A stretch of 64,000 nucleotides of DNA from assembly GCA_035610365.1 (NCBI GenBank), contig CM069439.1:16505533-16569532 (forward strand), written 5' to 3'. The notes under the pieces are model-generated. The model had not been told where the DNA came from. It did no database searches and saw only the letters and a list, made by a program, of their open reading frames with translations. This DNA is from Aquatica leii (Eukaryota; Arthropoda; Insecta; Coleoptera; Lampyridae). Positions 1 to 11,187 of the stretch are shown in pieces. Every line of letters starts with the position of its first letter. Positions within the stretch are counted from its first letter, which is position 1. Position numbers and translations under genes: made by a program.

Positions 1-1369
1 CACGACAACTTGTCGAGTTTTTGACCAATAAATATCAAATTAATGATTTATTGCTTATGTTCGCCCGATTTATCGCCCAATAACTTTTTCGTATTCCGAT
101 ACTTCAAAAATAAAATGGGTGGAAAGTGATTTCATCGTCTGAAGATACCGTTGAAGTATTTAAATCGCATGCTTTGGAGGTACCTCGCTCAGAGTAGAAA
201 AAGTGTTTTGAAGTTTGGTTTCATCAAACGCAAAAGTGAATGAAACTTAAGAACGAGTGTTTTGAGAAATAGTTTCGAGGTTTACGTATCTTAATTTGTG
301 TTTTGTTTTATATTTTTCTCAAACTTTAGCATTGCCCCTCGTAGAAGTGTACAAAATTGCGGCTTGTTATGTGGATTCTTACTAATATAAAACCTGTGAT
401 TATTACCAAAATAACGTCAAACTTTTTTAATCATAAACATTCAATTATCAGTCAAAAATTCGATGGATAAATTAAATAAAAAATTACTTAGACATAACAC
501 TCGAACAATTACACCGTATAAAAAATAAGAGTAATTTTTATAAATGAACAATTGAAAAACCACTAACATCGACCGTGAGAATATTCGAATCTCAATATAG
601 CGTTTCAGCAAAAGTAGCATAAAGTAGAAGTGAACGTTATAATATATTTCGCAAGCTACGTTTTCAATTTCAACAGAATATTAAAACACTTTTAGTCTTT
701 AGTAAGAATAAAAATACGACTTTTAAAGCATACATATATTCATACAGTACACAAAAGTCAACTATTGTAGGAAGAAAAAATACTCGGTTTGTTTATCATA
801 ATTATTTTAATTAAATGGCGTGCATTTTTCTAACATTTAACAATAATGGTTTTTATAAAAGTTTTTTGGTTTTTTTAACAATTTTTTTAATTAATAATTA
901 ACAGTAAATTACAATTGATTTTAAATTAATTGAATTATATGGCTTTATTAATTAAAAAATTAAAAAAAAGAGAAAACATTAGAATTTTCTATAATTTAGT
1001 GTAACACATTTTGTGTGAGATTATGAGCTTTAAATATACTGTCAGGATGAATACTGAAACAAAAAAGGTTAGTTTTTGGACTTTGTCAAACTTAAAACGT
1101 TTTATATTTTAAACACGTTTACAAGCACTTAAGTCACTTTAAAATGCACATTTTTACTCTACATTCAAAACGTTATAAAACAAATTGAAAGTTGTTTTTT
1201 TTAAATGGCATAAAATTCATAATTATCTTAAAAAATAAATATGTTATCTTTTCCCTAAAGACAAATTCCGAATATTTTTTGTCTCAAGTTTGTCTTCGTT
1301 TGTGTAGCTTGGTCTACATTAGTAAAACTGGTCGTTTTGTCATCATACTTATTTCACATAGTTGTAAAA
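1..1369. other. AT-rich stretch, no gene seen
   Basis: Mostly A/T runs with no reading frame that resembles a known protein. The last ~180 bases contain an open frame that runs into the jockey remnant, but its first part shows no recognisable domain. Confidence 0.5.
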
Positions 1370-3450
1370 AGCATATTTTTAAGTTTGATATTGAGCTTTC
1401 AGTTCCATTTAACACAGGAGGGCGACTAGATGATAAAATTAATTTTTTTGTTAAGAACATCCAACAAGTAGCATGCAGAGCACCTCTAAATATACCTAGA
1501 GAACACAAGAAAATAATTATCTAAAAAAGATTATTGCTGAAAAGAAGAAACGGAAGTGGTACCAGACCAAAGAACCAATTGATAAAATAGCTTTGAACGA
1601 TGCACTTTAGCAATTAATGCCCGAATTTCAGTGTATTAAAAAGCAAATTGATGCGGGGCTTGAGTGAACTAACTAATAACAAAAAAATGGCTCACTATAT
1701 AAGACTGCCAAACGGTGAAAAAGATACTTTGCATATTTTTCCAATCCGAAATATGGTTGGAAGCTGGACACAAAATAATACCCAAAAGACTTGCCAAACG
1801 TCTAGAAAGCATCTTCAATTTAAACGACGAAGAAGACCCTCAAGATTGGATTAAATCAGAGCAACAAAACTTTGTTATCAGACTTACTTCACCAAAGAGA
1901 GTTCTAGAGGACTTTCAAGAAAAGCCATACTAAAACTTAACCAACCAATCTTATCAATGCATTATTCAGATATGCTCTTAATATATAAAAAGTCATTATG
2001 ATCCCTAAACTCGGGAAACCTCCTGATCATATATACTTACAAGCAGTGTTGTGACGTATTTAGATACAAGTATCTAGTTACATATCTAGATACATTGGAG
2101 AAAATGTGACTGTATCTGGATCTAAATACATTTTTTGTAGTATATGAGTGGTTTAGATACTTAGATACTTTTCCTTGCTCAAATTGTAAATTAAACAAGT
2201 TTTTACTAAACATCGTGGTAGTTTTTTTTGGCAGTTCATCATGTACATTACAATTGGAAATTTCGTATTCGTTAGGTGTTTTAGGTGCAATTCCTTCAGC
2301 GTTGCCAATTCTAGTAGAATTTCACAATATTTGTGATTTTATGTAGCGGGTATTTTTTTGGTAATCTGTTGTGGAATTTTGGGGAAAATTATGTATGAAC
2401 CTACATTTTATCTAGTATCACTTGAGAAATGTGGCTTGTTAGCATTTATACCAACAAACCAAATTTATAATACTTTAAAAAAAAGAAAACAAATGCAACT
2501 GTGCAGGGAATCGCGATAAAGTGAATTGGCAACACCGAATTTCTTCATCAGCTCAAATAGAGGAAAGCAAAGCAAAGAAGTGGAGAGACGTCGAAATAGA
2601 ATGTCTGACGAGACACTTACAATGCTATTAATTTTAAAACAAAATAAACTTTATTTGTAAATTTGTATTTTTTTATGCGATTAAGGTTTATAATGTAATG
2701 TTTTGCTTAATGCAGTTATTGTGTTTTTAGCTGAACAAAATAGACACTATGTTTTAAATCTTATTTCAGGATTTTGTGAAAATGTATCTGACATGTATCT
2801 AGACACTTCCTTAAAGTATCTGTAACTGTATCTAGATACTTTTTTTGAAAAAGTATCTTTTCTGTATCTAGATACAATTTATGAAAAGTATCTGTATCTG
2901 TATCTAGATACAAGAAAAAAAGTATCTGTTACAACACTGTTTATATGAAAAATTTCTCTTTAAGAGACTAAAACTGATAAGAGAAAACCACTCAACTATG
3001 GATCAAATTTATAGAGGTACAAACGTTATTGAAAAATTCCTAGGTGAAAAGAAAGTTTGTCTTTCTCGATGTTGCATGAAGCTTTGTTGCTACGACAATA
3101 TGCACATCTTTTACATTCTTATCTAACAGAAAGATGTTTTAGAATTAGGCAAGAAAATGCTTATACTGAAATAAAAGAAATCAGAAAAGAGTGCTACAAG
3201 GTAGTGTACTAAGTTCAGTACTCTACTAGTGATATCCCAAGGCTTTATTGTGAAACAATACCATACATTTTCTGATGACTCTGAAGTTATTGCGGTTACA
3301 AAAAATCATAAGAAGCTTCAAATCTGCGTTGATACTATTAACACCAGGAGCAAACTTTGGCGCATCAAATTAAATGAAAGTAAGTCTGTATATGTAAATT
3401 TTACTTAGGTTACCTTCGCTAAGTATCTGGAAGTGGACAAAATGATGTAA
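1370..3450 (+). pseudogene. decayed jockey-type non-LTR retrotransposon ORF2 (linker and RT), split by a hAT-like MITE
   Basis: Remnant of the endonuclease/reverse-transcriptase polyprotein of a jockey-clade LINE. After about 1370 the translation resembles the region between endonuclease and RT (motifs FDIELSVPFNTGG, FVKNIQQVACRAPLNIPRE). Around 1780-1930 it gives the pre-RT stretch (RLESIFNLNDEEDPQDWIK), and 1990-2040 gives DPKLGKPPDHIYLQ, close to the jockey PKPGKPP..SYRPISLL region. The frame resumes after the MITE with LYEKFLFKRLKLI, HSTMDQIY and VIEKFLGEKKVC. At about 3268-3402 come SDDSEVIAVT, in the place of the FADD catalytic box (first residue changed), and LWRIKLNESKSVYVNFT. Several frameshifts and stops separate these blocks. 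The VPQG box, much of the RT palm and the endonuclease are missing. Family is known from motif order; the joining of blocks is inference. Confidence 0.8.
2044..2939. mobile_element. hAT-like MITE with TATCTAGATAC subterminal repeats
   Basis: An 896-bp insertion inside the jockey remnant. Its ends are inverted copies: CAGTGTTGTGAC on the left and, read from the other strand, CAGTGTTGTAAC on the right. Both ends are crowded with GTATCTAGATAC-like palindromes, at least four on the right and several on the left, as expected for subterminal transposase-binding sites of hAT elements. Flanking octamers cttacaag and tttatatg agree at 5 of 8 positions, a weak trace of an 8-bp target duplication. No transposase frame is visible, so it is non-autonomous. 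The jockey reading frame continues on both sides, which independently fixes the insertion. Confidence 0.8.
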
Positions 3451-3582
3451 TTTAGAAGAAGAGAAAATTTTCGAAAATACCAGTTTCAGTTTTTTTTAAA
3501 TAAAAAACGAATTAACAGAAATTGGTTTATTTTGCCAATAAGATAGTAGACGGGATAAAATCATACCACTTTGTCTACTTAA

Positions 3583-5350
3583 TACGTTCACTGCTAAGAA
3601 CGCATATGTTGCGGTTGCGCAGATCTTTAATTGATGTTGTCGACGCACGGGTTGGGTTCATTTTTAGTCGTATTTTGACCTTTACTATTGCAACCAGCAG
3701 GTCGGTTATTTCGATTTTGTGGTTACCTACCTATTGTAGGCTTTTGCGTGTTATTCTCCCGTATCTAATTGTGATTCAAAGCGAAGATGGATCCAAGTGT
3801 ACCGCGAGCACGAAAAGACGATTTACCCCCAAGCCAAAAAAGCCCAAAACGCCGCGGAAGCAATACCTCACGGACGACGAATTACAAAAGTTGCTTTATA
3901 ACTCGGATGAGGGCTTCGAGGAAGAAGGGTTACTTGTCGAAGACGACGTAAGTTCTTCAGACGAGAAGGAAGAGCGTGTGTCGGAAAAACTGGAGTTTGC
4001 CAATATAGATGTAGAAACTGATAATAGTAGAGTCAGTACACCGTCTGCACCAGCTGCTACAATAGTTGCATGGCAAGAAACCGGGAATTTGGAAAGTTTT
4101 TAATCTGAGATAAGAAGACTAATGAGTTCTTAGTACCATACCCAGGTAAAAATTCTTGTATTTATTTATGTGTTACTCCGCCAACAATGATAGTTTTTTT
4201 TACAATAGTAGATACGCACGGTCCAGGCAGATAAAAGGTTTAAAAGTTTTACCTGCTATACGTCAAGAAAAATTTATTTTATTTTGTACTCTTTGTTCAA
4301 GAGCGTTTTTATCGACTACCAGGTGTAGATAAACAAACTCGTTTATCGTCTAGTAAAATAAAAAATTAGTTATCTACGAACAACGTGAAACCAAGGCAAT
4401 CATAATTGATTAATCATTTTATTTCAACGCTGTCATTTTAACAAGTGAATTGATCACCCGTCACAAAACTTAATTTATGTTTTTTGTACAAAATGAAACG
4501 AAATATTCTAGACGACGTATAATAAATAACTATTTCTTTGTATTGACAATTTTAATTTCATTTTAGAAAATCAGCCAATATATTCAATATTATGTGCAAC
4601 GAAGAGTTTTAAAATTTAGTTGTAACAAACAAAAATGCAGAAAACATATTTTTACAATAAGGCTCCATGGAGCATTCACGCATATCCCATTGGAAATCTA
4701 TCATCATTCTTGAATTGCGCGCTTCTTTGGAGATACTGTTCTCCATTTATTAACTTTCGTCAATACATTTCGAACAAGCGCCGTAAATACGGAGTTAAAC
4801 TTTACATATTAACCGAACCTAGCTGCGTTATTTTAAAATTTTTAATTTACACCGGCTCACTAGGAGAATTTGGGGGTTCAGGACATGCTTCTGCATCTAT
4901 TGGGTGGCAAGTTAGATGTAGGCCATGTTGTTTATATGAACAATTTTTATAATAGTTATAATTTGCCAAAAAAACTGCTAGATGGAAAAACGTTCGCCAC
5001 AGAGATTTTACGGATACATAGAAAGAATTCATTCGTAAAAGTTGTCAACTAAACAGAAAAAAGGAGAAACAGTGACTGAGTATGCTAATGGCATAATGAC
5101 GGCAAAATGGAGAGACAGGAGATATGTTACATATACTAGCACCGAATTTTACAATAATATAACCAAATTTACAAATAAAAGGGGGAATTTAAAAACAAAA
5201 CCACAGTCAACTGCCAAAAGAAGTAATTTCAGAATCGCCAAAAAGGCTCACACATTTTGTAAGTCATTGTCCAAAGGGACCAACTGGTAAGACACTGAGG
5301 AAGCGCTGTAAATTTTGCAATTCCAAGGGAATTAAAAAAAAGCTTTTTTG
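3583..5350 (+). pseudogene. piggyBac-type transposase pseudogene with left terminus
   Basis: Broken DDE transposase of the piggyBac family. It starts just after a TTAA (3579-3582) with TACGTTCACTGCT, a plausible piggyBac terminus. An N-terminal piece lies at about 3780-4103: a lysine-rich start, then QYLTDDELQKLLYNSDEG and an acidic stretch, followed in another frame by KTNEFLVPYPG. After ~480 unrelated bases the catalytic region resumes near 4730 (FRQYISNKRRKYGVKLYILT) and continues in shifted frames: VLKFLIYTGSLGEFGGSGH, LDVGHVVYMNNFYNSYNL, KKGETVTEYANGIM and WRDRRYVTYTSTEF. The conserved Asp before NF is Asn here (YMNNFYNS), so the site is dead even without the frameshifts. The DRHDQ region is deleted near 5205, and a C-terminal cysteine-rich tail (RCKFCNSKGIKKK) follows. 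No right terminus found. Confidence 0.85.
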
Positions 5351-6152
5351 AGAGGTTTCACAAAAATATTTTTTTGTATTATATGTTTTTGTACTTTTTA
5401 TGAAAAACTAAAGTTTATCAACACGTCTGCTTGACTAGACAAAAGCCTAACTAAAAGTATATTATGATACGTCAGCGGCACTGTACGAACGAAACTGAGA
5501 CTCTGACAACGCGTTTTTAAGTAAAAAGGCCCAATTTCTAAAAATAAAAATTCACAGACATCGCAAATTTTGCAACTATTGGAAGGTGTTGAAAACAAAC
5601 ACAATATTGCCTACGTAATATAATGAACAAGATTTATTACGATTTACAAAAATAAGAAATAATAATAAAATAAAAAACACAAATAACTAGTATTCTAGGT
5701 ACATATTAAACGAGAATAGAGTCGTATCATAATTCACCAATTGTTTGTGTTTAACATTTGTCCATGAAATGCTTGAGAATTGTTTCCCATAACATCTTCA
5801 TTGCTGGAAGATGATGAATCAGCAACACCAATGACTTATAGATAATTTTTTGTGATAAAAAATTATGAGCAAAACCGTTCATTATCAAGAATTGCTGCGC
5901 GCTGATAAAACATAGCTTCCAGTGACATATCTAAAGAGAAACCCGATCGCGTTATCTTAAATCCATGCACTTGAACAAACATCATGGCATGTAAATGAGC
6001 AGGCGTTACTAATTTTTTCTATTTTTGTAGTTCAATTTGTTTGCCCTTTATCTCTCTAAGAGGAAAGGAAACTGTGCTCGGCATTGAATTAGTATTAAAA
6101 ACTCTAAATCCAAACACGCCCGGCTGTTGTTTCCCATTTATAGCTTTAGTAG

Positions 6153-7573
6153 GGGTTACGGACAATTGGTCCCCGGACAATTCGTATCGGCGACATTCCG
6201 TACACGGACAATTCGTCCAAGTTTTTAAAGCAGACAGAGGCAAAAATGTGGTTTTATATTTTCAAAAACAGTTTATTTAATAATAATATATTCCATTATA
6301 CAAGATAGGTATAAGGTACACATTAAAACTGAAAATTGTATGCAATATTTTTTAAGTAATTTATTACGTCGTTTTTGTCGTAATTTTCGACGATTCGCAA
6401 AATTCTGGCGCTTAATAATTCATACTTTTTGTTTTTTCGTGGAGGGGCAGTTTCTGCTTCAATTTGTATCAAATTGGTGTTATGCAAAGCTTGCTGTTTT
6501 TTTAAAACGTCAATGAACTTGTAAATATTTGGAAATGTGTGTCCTATTGTAGCTCGGAACGCGCGGTGCCACGTTTCAACGCAGTTGTTTGTCCATGCTC
6601 TCTTTCTATAGTCCTGTTATACATATTCCAAATAGCTATATTGAATTGCGCACCTCGTCTCTGTTTTCTTCCTCTCCTTCCTATGTACGTATTTTCAAAG
6701 TAATTGAGGACTGGTTGTGCTTCCTGAGGAAAATCATCATGCTCCACTAATTTATCAAAAGCGCCCATTGCGCAAAAACCGGATTCTCTTGGTAAATCAA
6801 CTGAAATTAATCAATTTAGTTTGGTGTAAAAATGAAAAAGAATTAGAATTACCTGAAGACCTTCGTGTTGCGTTCTTCTCCATATGCTCTGAGTGAGGTG
6901 AAAAAAGCACCCAACTGATGCACTTTGCGGAAATTCTTCTTGAAAAGCAGATAGAGCGGCTTGTTCAAAGTCAGTAGTTATAGTGTTTGGATTGACATCC
7001 GGCTTTAACTGTTTGATGACTTGAAGCAATTTGCAGTAGGTGTTTTTTATCTTATTCGGTAATAATGCGTACACTACAGGAAAAACAATAGCATACATTT
7101 TGACATGAATGGTATATAATTGAGCAAATAAATTGCTGGGAATACAATTAAAAATGCCATCAGCGTACCATTTACCACTAAATACCATGAAATTTAAATT
7201 TTTCTGAGTAGAAAATAATAAAATTCTTCCTGGTTCGTACTCATCTTCAGAATCATAAACTAAAAAATCTTCAATGATCAATATCTGGCGATACTCCTTA
7301 AAGATAAAATAATATTAAATATTCCCATACACCAATTTATTTCGCCCACGCTCTGATTTCGAAAAAGCCATTGCAATTACACTAATTAATACAATAGTTC
7401 AATCCACGTTTGAAACCAACAATGAATTAAAACACTTGGTATGCAATGTCAACTTATATAGGTATGGAAGTGAAAAGGGATAATTAAAACTAGTAATTAG
7501 GAGAAACTCCCTGTGTCATTAAATATGTATCATTAATGTTGCCTTGTCTCCGAGAACCAATTGTCCGTATTCC
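6153..7573. mobile_element. MULE (Mutator-like) DNA transposon, FLYWCH type
   Basis: A 1421-bp element bounded by an exact 9-bp target-site duplication, CTTTAGTAG, at 6144-6152 and 7574-7582. The ends are inverted: GGGTTACGGACAATTGGT on the left, and GGAATACGGACAATTGGT on the right read from the opposite strand. On the left the CGGACAATT word is repeated twice more within ~70 bp. A 9-bp duplication is the usual length for Mutator-like elements. The element carries a minus-strand transposase remnant. The perfect duplication suggests this is one of the younger insertions in the window. Confidence 0.92.
6322..7371 (-). pseudogene. MULE transposase (FLYWCH/MULE type), internally deleted, with one intron
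   Basis: Transposase of a Mutator-like element, a DDE enzyme that cuts at terminal repeats. The start at 7371 gives MAFSKSERGRNKLVY, the usual beginning of a FLYWCH zinc finger, but the rest of the finger is deleted or spliced out. From about 7300 the MULE domain follows: RILLFSTQKNLNF, WYADGIFNCIP with the first catalytic Asp, TITTDFEQAA with the second, and GCFFHLTQSIWRR. An intron at 6852-6801 fits well (GTAATT to TTTCAG, 52 bp). The second exon has GFCAMGAFDKLVEHDDF and YFENTYIGRRGRKQRRG, then a frameshift near 6605 before NNCVETWHRAF, and ends at 6322. Shorter than intact relatives, so almost certainly inactive. Confidence 0.88.
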
Positions 7574-9010
7574 CTTTAGTAGTATGTAATAGTTTAGTGT
7601 GAAATGATTGCAAACTGGAGGGTACATCTTTTATAGAAAATTTTTGTAGAGAAGCACAAAAATGAGTTGTTTGGGCTAAAGTTTTCAAATCGCTACCAAA
7701 ATGCTCGATAAACTCTGTCAGAAGTTCGCGACTCTCTTTATTCCACCAGTAGTTCACTGTTGGCATCAACATTGAGACACGATGTTTTGGTTGCAAAGCA
7801 TTAATGTCGTGAATGACCGTACTTATTTACTTTCTCAAATCTAAGCTTTGTTTAGGCAACAAGTATTAGAAAATATTTGTGTTGTGTTGGTAACGCTTAG
7901 GTTCTCTTTTCAAAGTGATGTACGGTAAGAAACACAAATCAAGCAACTGAATCTCAAAACATCGAACTTTATTTGACACAAAATATTATCAAGGAAAAAA
8001 GTCACCTTCGCAAAGCTCAAATAATAATATTGCGCTCACAAGCATGTTATGCGAGGAAAGGTAAAAAAATTGAAATTTACGTCTACTGACTGTCATTTTC
8101 TGCTGGCTTAGATACGGTTGAGAGCATTCAGATAAATGTAAAATCTTCTCTAGATACAATCAATCTTAGAGCCAAAGTGGAACTTTAAGAAATTTAGCCA
8201 GACTTTGATTGAATACGCTTGGATTAAATAAATAATTCAATGATTAAATAACCGATTTATATTGCGTGATCCCTAACGATTGTCTCACCACACACTAATT
8301 AATTGACGCGCATTAAAAAAAACAGAACTAAATGATTACTGGATTTTACCCGAGTTTTAGAGCGGTTCACAGTTCAACAACTTCTAAGATTATGATTCGA
8401 TTCTAGCTACGTTGCCACATCCTTTCAGACGTAAAAGTTGCAAAGTGGAGATTTCACCTTTGAAAATGTGCATCCACAGTTTAAAAATTGAATTTTGGTT
8501 TGTCTCGTTTGCGATTCCTTGTCATATCTAAAGAAGACTTACAGCAGAGTGGACTTGCAATAAAAACATTTCGCGACACGAAATAATCGACAATCCTATT
8601 TATTAAATTGTGTAGGTGTTCTTATCGTCATGTTTCGGCGCAAAATAAGTAAAACTAATCTTATAAACGACTTGTTAATTGCCAAAGACAAAGAAAAGAA
8701 AATTAAATTTGTTCTCTCCGTTTACAACAAAAAAACAAACAACAAACTTCGTTTAAGCGATAGAATTAAATTTAAATAATCATTCTCAATTTTCTCGCGT
8801 TAGACAGTTCATCGCATCTCTCGTACAAAAATTAAATAAAAACAACTTTATATACTGACCTTTTTATATGGCGCCTAATCCTCAAATTGAAGATCACGTA
8901 TTGCGGTCTTGACTGGACGCAGGTTGACAACCACGTAACAATTTGTCACTAACTAATAACCTTATACAACACGTACACTCAAAGAGAAATAATAATAGTA
9001 AATGTACGTG

Positions 9011-9206
9011 AAAGAAACCAGCCCGTTAGTAACTCTCCTTTTGCGAGTACGGAAAAGAAAACGTCACCCGTCAATAACTTTTTTTTGGATAAGTGAAAGT
9101 AACCAACGCGTAAATAAGTATGTAAAAAAAAACAGCTCGTAAATTAACTCCCTTGTGCGAGTACGTTAAAAAAAACAGCCATACAGTAACTGCTTTTTCG
9201 CTAGTA
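9011..9206. repeat. degenerate ~42-bp tandem repeat
   Basis: About five imperfect units in a row built around (g)aaaa(a)cag-c-cgt(a)agtaact and cgagtacg (for example gcgagtacg near 9042 and again near 9157, tgcgagtacgttaaaa). The units drift strongly in length and sequence. Lies immediately to the left of the large inverted repeat. Confidence 0.5.
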
Positions 9207-9484
9207 AGTCAAAAGAAGAAGATTTATTAAATTATTACTTTGTTTACGCATTTTAAAATTTGAACATAAATTATTGGTTTAAAAGAACATGTGTGTTTCG
9301 GTCGAGTTGCTTTTGGTGATCACCGCGGCATTTTTTGCGGCTAAGGGTAGATTTGCCGGGGTCGTATTATTACTCCAGATAGTTGTTCGTCTTGTAAATC
9401 ATGCCTGCATCGAAACGAAATGATTTGCTTAACAACTTAAAATAACCAATCAACTATTACCTTAAAACGATGCAAGATAGAGGA

Positions 9485-9712
9485 ACGTTGCACATAAACA
9501 TTTTTATAGAGGACAAGGTTTACTATGAAAAAGTCCGCGGAAGGGTACAATTACCTTTAATAGTTTAGAAGTGTGCAAAGTTGCACGAAAATGTCTCACA
9601 TTACATTAAAATTCTGTAACTTTTAAACTATTAGATATAATTATACACTCCCGCGTACTTTTTTGTAGTAAATTTTGTGCTCAATAAATTGTTTATGTGC
9701 AAGCGGAATCTC
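9485..9712. repeat. inner imperfect palindrome in left arm
   Basis: Within the left arm, ttgcacataaacatttttat..tttactatgaaaaagtccgcgg (9488 onward) pairs with its diverged complement ccgcgtacttttttgtagtaaatttt..ttgtttatgtgcaa ending near 9705. The same structure is mirrored in the right arm, giving palindromes within a palindrome. Confidence 0.75.
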
Positions 9713-10052
9713 GCGCGGATTTAATTCTGCAATTACTATAATTATTTTTCAGCACTGCTGAGTGAAATATAGACTAATTATATTTTTAAAACATAAAACG
9801 ATTCATAAAGAATATCTTGTTTTATAATGATAAACACTACATCCGAAAAAGAAAAAAAAATGAAATAAAATTGGGCACCACTAGTTCCAGCTTTGTTTCA
9901 TCTGAGCGTTTCATCGTTTCGTTACATGAACCTTCGAATCAAGCATCCTATGTGTTTTCAACACTAAAAACATTTGGATTGTTTTCCCATTATTGTGGAA
10001 CATTTTTCAAAATAATATCACAAAAAGTAGACACGCTTGGGGGATACGATAC

Positions 10053-10322
10053 TTAAATATACTCAGCAGTGAACGTGTTAATCGACTTTCTATCTCTTAC
10101 CGTTTCTGATATACCAATAGTGAGTTTCTGAAAATTGTCATCTTGTATAAACCTGCTTTGAAACCAGTTTGGACATATGGAATCCAACTCTGGGCTTGTG
10201 TCAGTAAGAACAACATTTAAGTAATCCAGTGCTTCTAGAATAAAGCACTGAGAAACATTGTTGACGCGGCTTGGTACTGCAGTGACATTCATTGAGACTT
10301 TTAAATGAATAATGTTAAGCAA
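10053..10322 (-). CDS. unrecognised small ORF in the palindrome loop
   Basis: An 89-codon open frame in the loop between the large inverted arms. Its sequence (for example SQCFILEALDYLNVVLTDTS, PNWFQSRFIQDD) is less A/T-biased than chance frames nearby and has protein-like composition, but I do not recognise a family. No promoter or splice signal was evaluated. It overlaps the piggyBac-like terminus at its 3' end, so it may be a truncated piece of something longer. Confidence 0.3.
   Translation of the reverse strand: MLNIIHLKVSMNVTAVPSRVNNVSQCFILEALDYLNVVLTDTSPELDSICPNWFQSRFIQDDNFQKLTIGISETVRDRKSINTFTAEYI
10057..10082 (-). mobile_element. piggyBac-like terminus next to TTAA
   Basis: Read on the minus strand, TTAA is followed by CACGTTCACTGCTGAG. 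This nearly repeats the sequence after the TTAA at 3579 (TACGTTCACTGCTAAG), the left end of the piggyBac pseudogene. It probably marks the edge of a piggyBac-derived insertion extending leftwards into the loop. The other end was not found. Confidence 0.55.
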
Positions 10323-10969
10323 ACTATATTTTTGACAGTGGCACGAACAAAAACTACTCCATTATGTGAACATCGAGGCTAACCAGCTTCTGAACAACTA
10401 GTACGAAGAATCATAAAGATGAAGCTTTTTGAGTATTGTGTGGGCTTTCGTTGTTAGTTACTAGAAGACAAGGCACTCTGTTGAGTAAGAGCTTAGTTTT
10501 AAGAATGCATACATGCAAATAATTAGTTTAGGATAATATTACAGATTGATCTACTAGTATTCAGATTTGTATACTTATAAAAGGCTCTGCTAATATGTAT
10601 TTTACATATACATGTATAGCATAATATATTTTTAGGTTTGCTGTCGCCAAACATTATTTTATTTTAGTGTTGAAAACACTTATAGGGAGCTTGATTCGAA
10701 GGCTTGTGTAACGAAACGATGAAACGCTGGGATGAAACAAATCTGAAACTTGCGGTGGTGCCCAATTTCACTTCAATTTTTGTATTTTTTGGATGCAGTG
10801 TTTATTATTATTAAACAAGATATCTCTTATGATTTTTTTTATGTTTTAAAAATATAACAAGTCTTAATTCCACTCAGCAGTGATGAAAAATGATTATAGT
10901 AATTGCAGAATTAGATCTGCGCCAGCTTCCGCCTTGTACGCTGCAAAAACGGTACAATATAGATGAAAA

Positions 10970-11187
10970 TTGCACATAAACAATTTATTGAGCAGAAAAT
11001 TTACTACAAAAAAGTACGCGGTAGTGTATAATTATATCTAATAGTGTAAAAGTTACAGAATTTCAATGTAATTTTTGTGCAACTTTGCACACGTGTATCT
11101 TCCAAACTATTGAAGGTAATTGTACCCTTCCGCCGACTTTTTTATAGTAAATTTTGTCCTCTATAAAAATGTTTATGTACAACTTTC
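10970..11187. repeat. inner imperfect palindrome in right arm
   Basis: Mirror of the inner palindrome in the left arm: ttgcacataaacaatttatt near 10970 pairs with aaaaatgtttatgtacaact near 11168, with aaaagtacgcgg and ccgccgactttttt between. Four related ~90-bp segments therefore occur in alternating orientation across 9.5-11.2 kb. Confidence 0.7.

Larger units (their letters stand above)
6019..7796 (-). pseudogene. unknown ORF split by the MULE insertion
   Basis: Two minus-strand open segments, 7796-7574 and 6152-6019, lie on either side of the MULE target duplication CTTTAGTAG. Leaving out the element and one copy of the duplication, they join in one frame of about 115 codons. The first segment begins MQPKHRVSMLMPTVNYWWNK and the second ends FPLREIKGKQIELQK before a stop. 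Good codon continuity across the target site suggests this was a coding exon when the MULE inserted. I do not recognise the protein. It sits in the part of family R copy 1 that is missing from copy 2, so it may be a gene of the R element. Confidence 0.5.
5550..8610 (+). repeat. family R repeat, copy 1 (interrupted)
   Basis: The first ~480 bases (5550-6028) and the last ~575 (8036-8610) match, in order and orientation, a continuous copy at 60.09-61.17 kb. Shared landmarks include the start atcgcaaat.ttgcaa, the stretch gaaacccgat.gcgttatctt, and agcatgttatgcgaggaa at the inner junction. Between 6029 and 8035 this copy holds about 2 kb that copy 2 lacks: a MULE (1421 bp plus target duplication) and about 578 bp carrying an unknown ORF. 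A third, short inverted copy of the left end lies at 12.15-12.29 kb. I do not recognise the family. Boundaries are estimates from where similarity fades. Confidence 0.75.
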
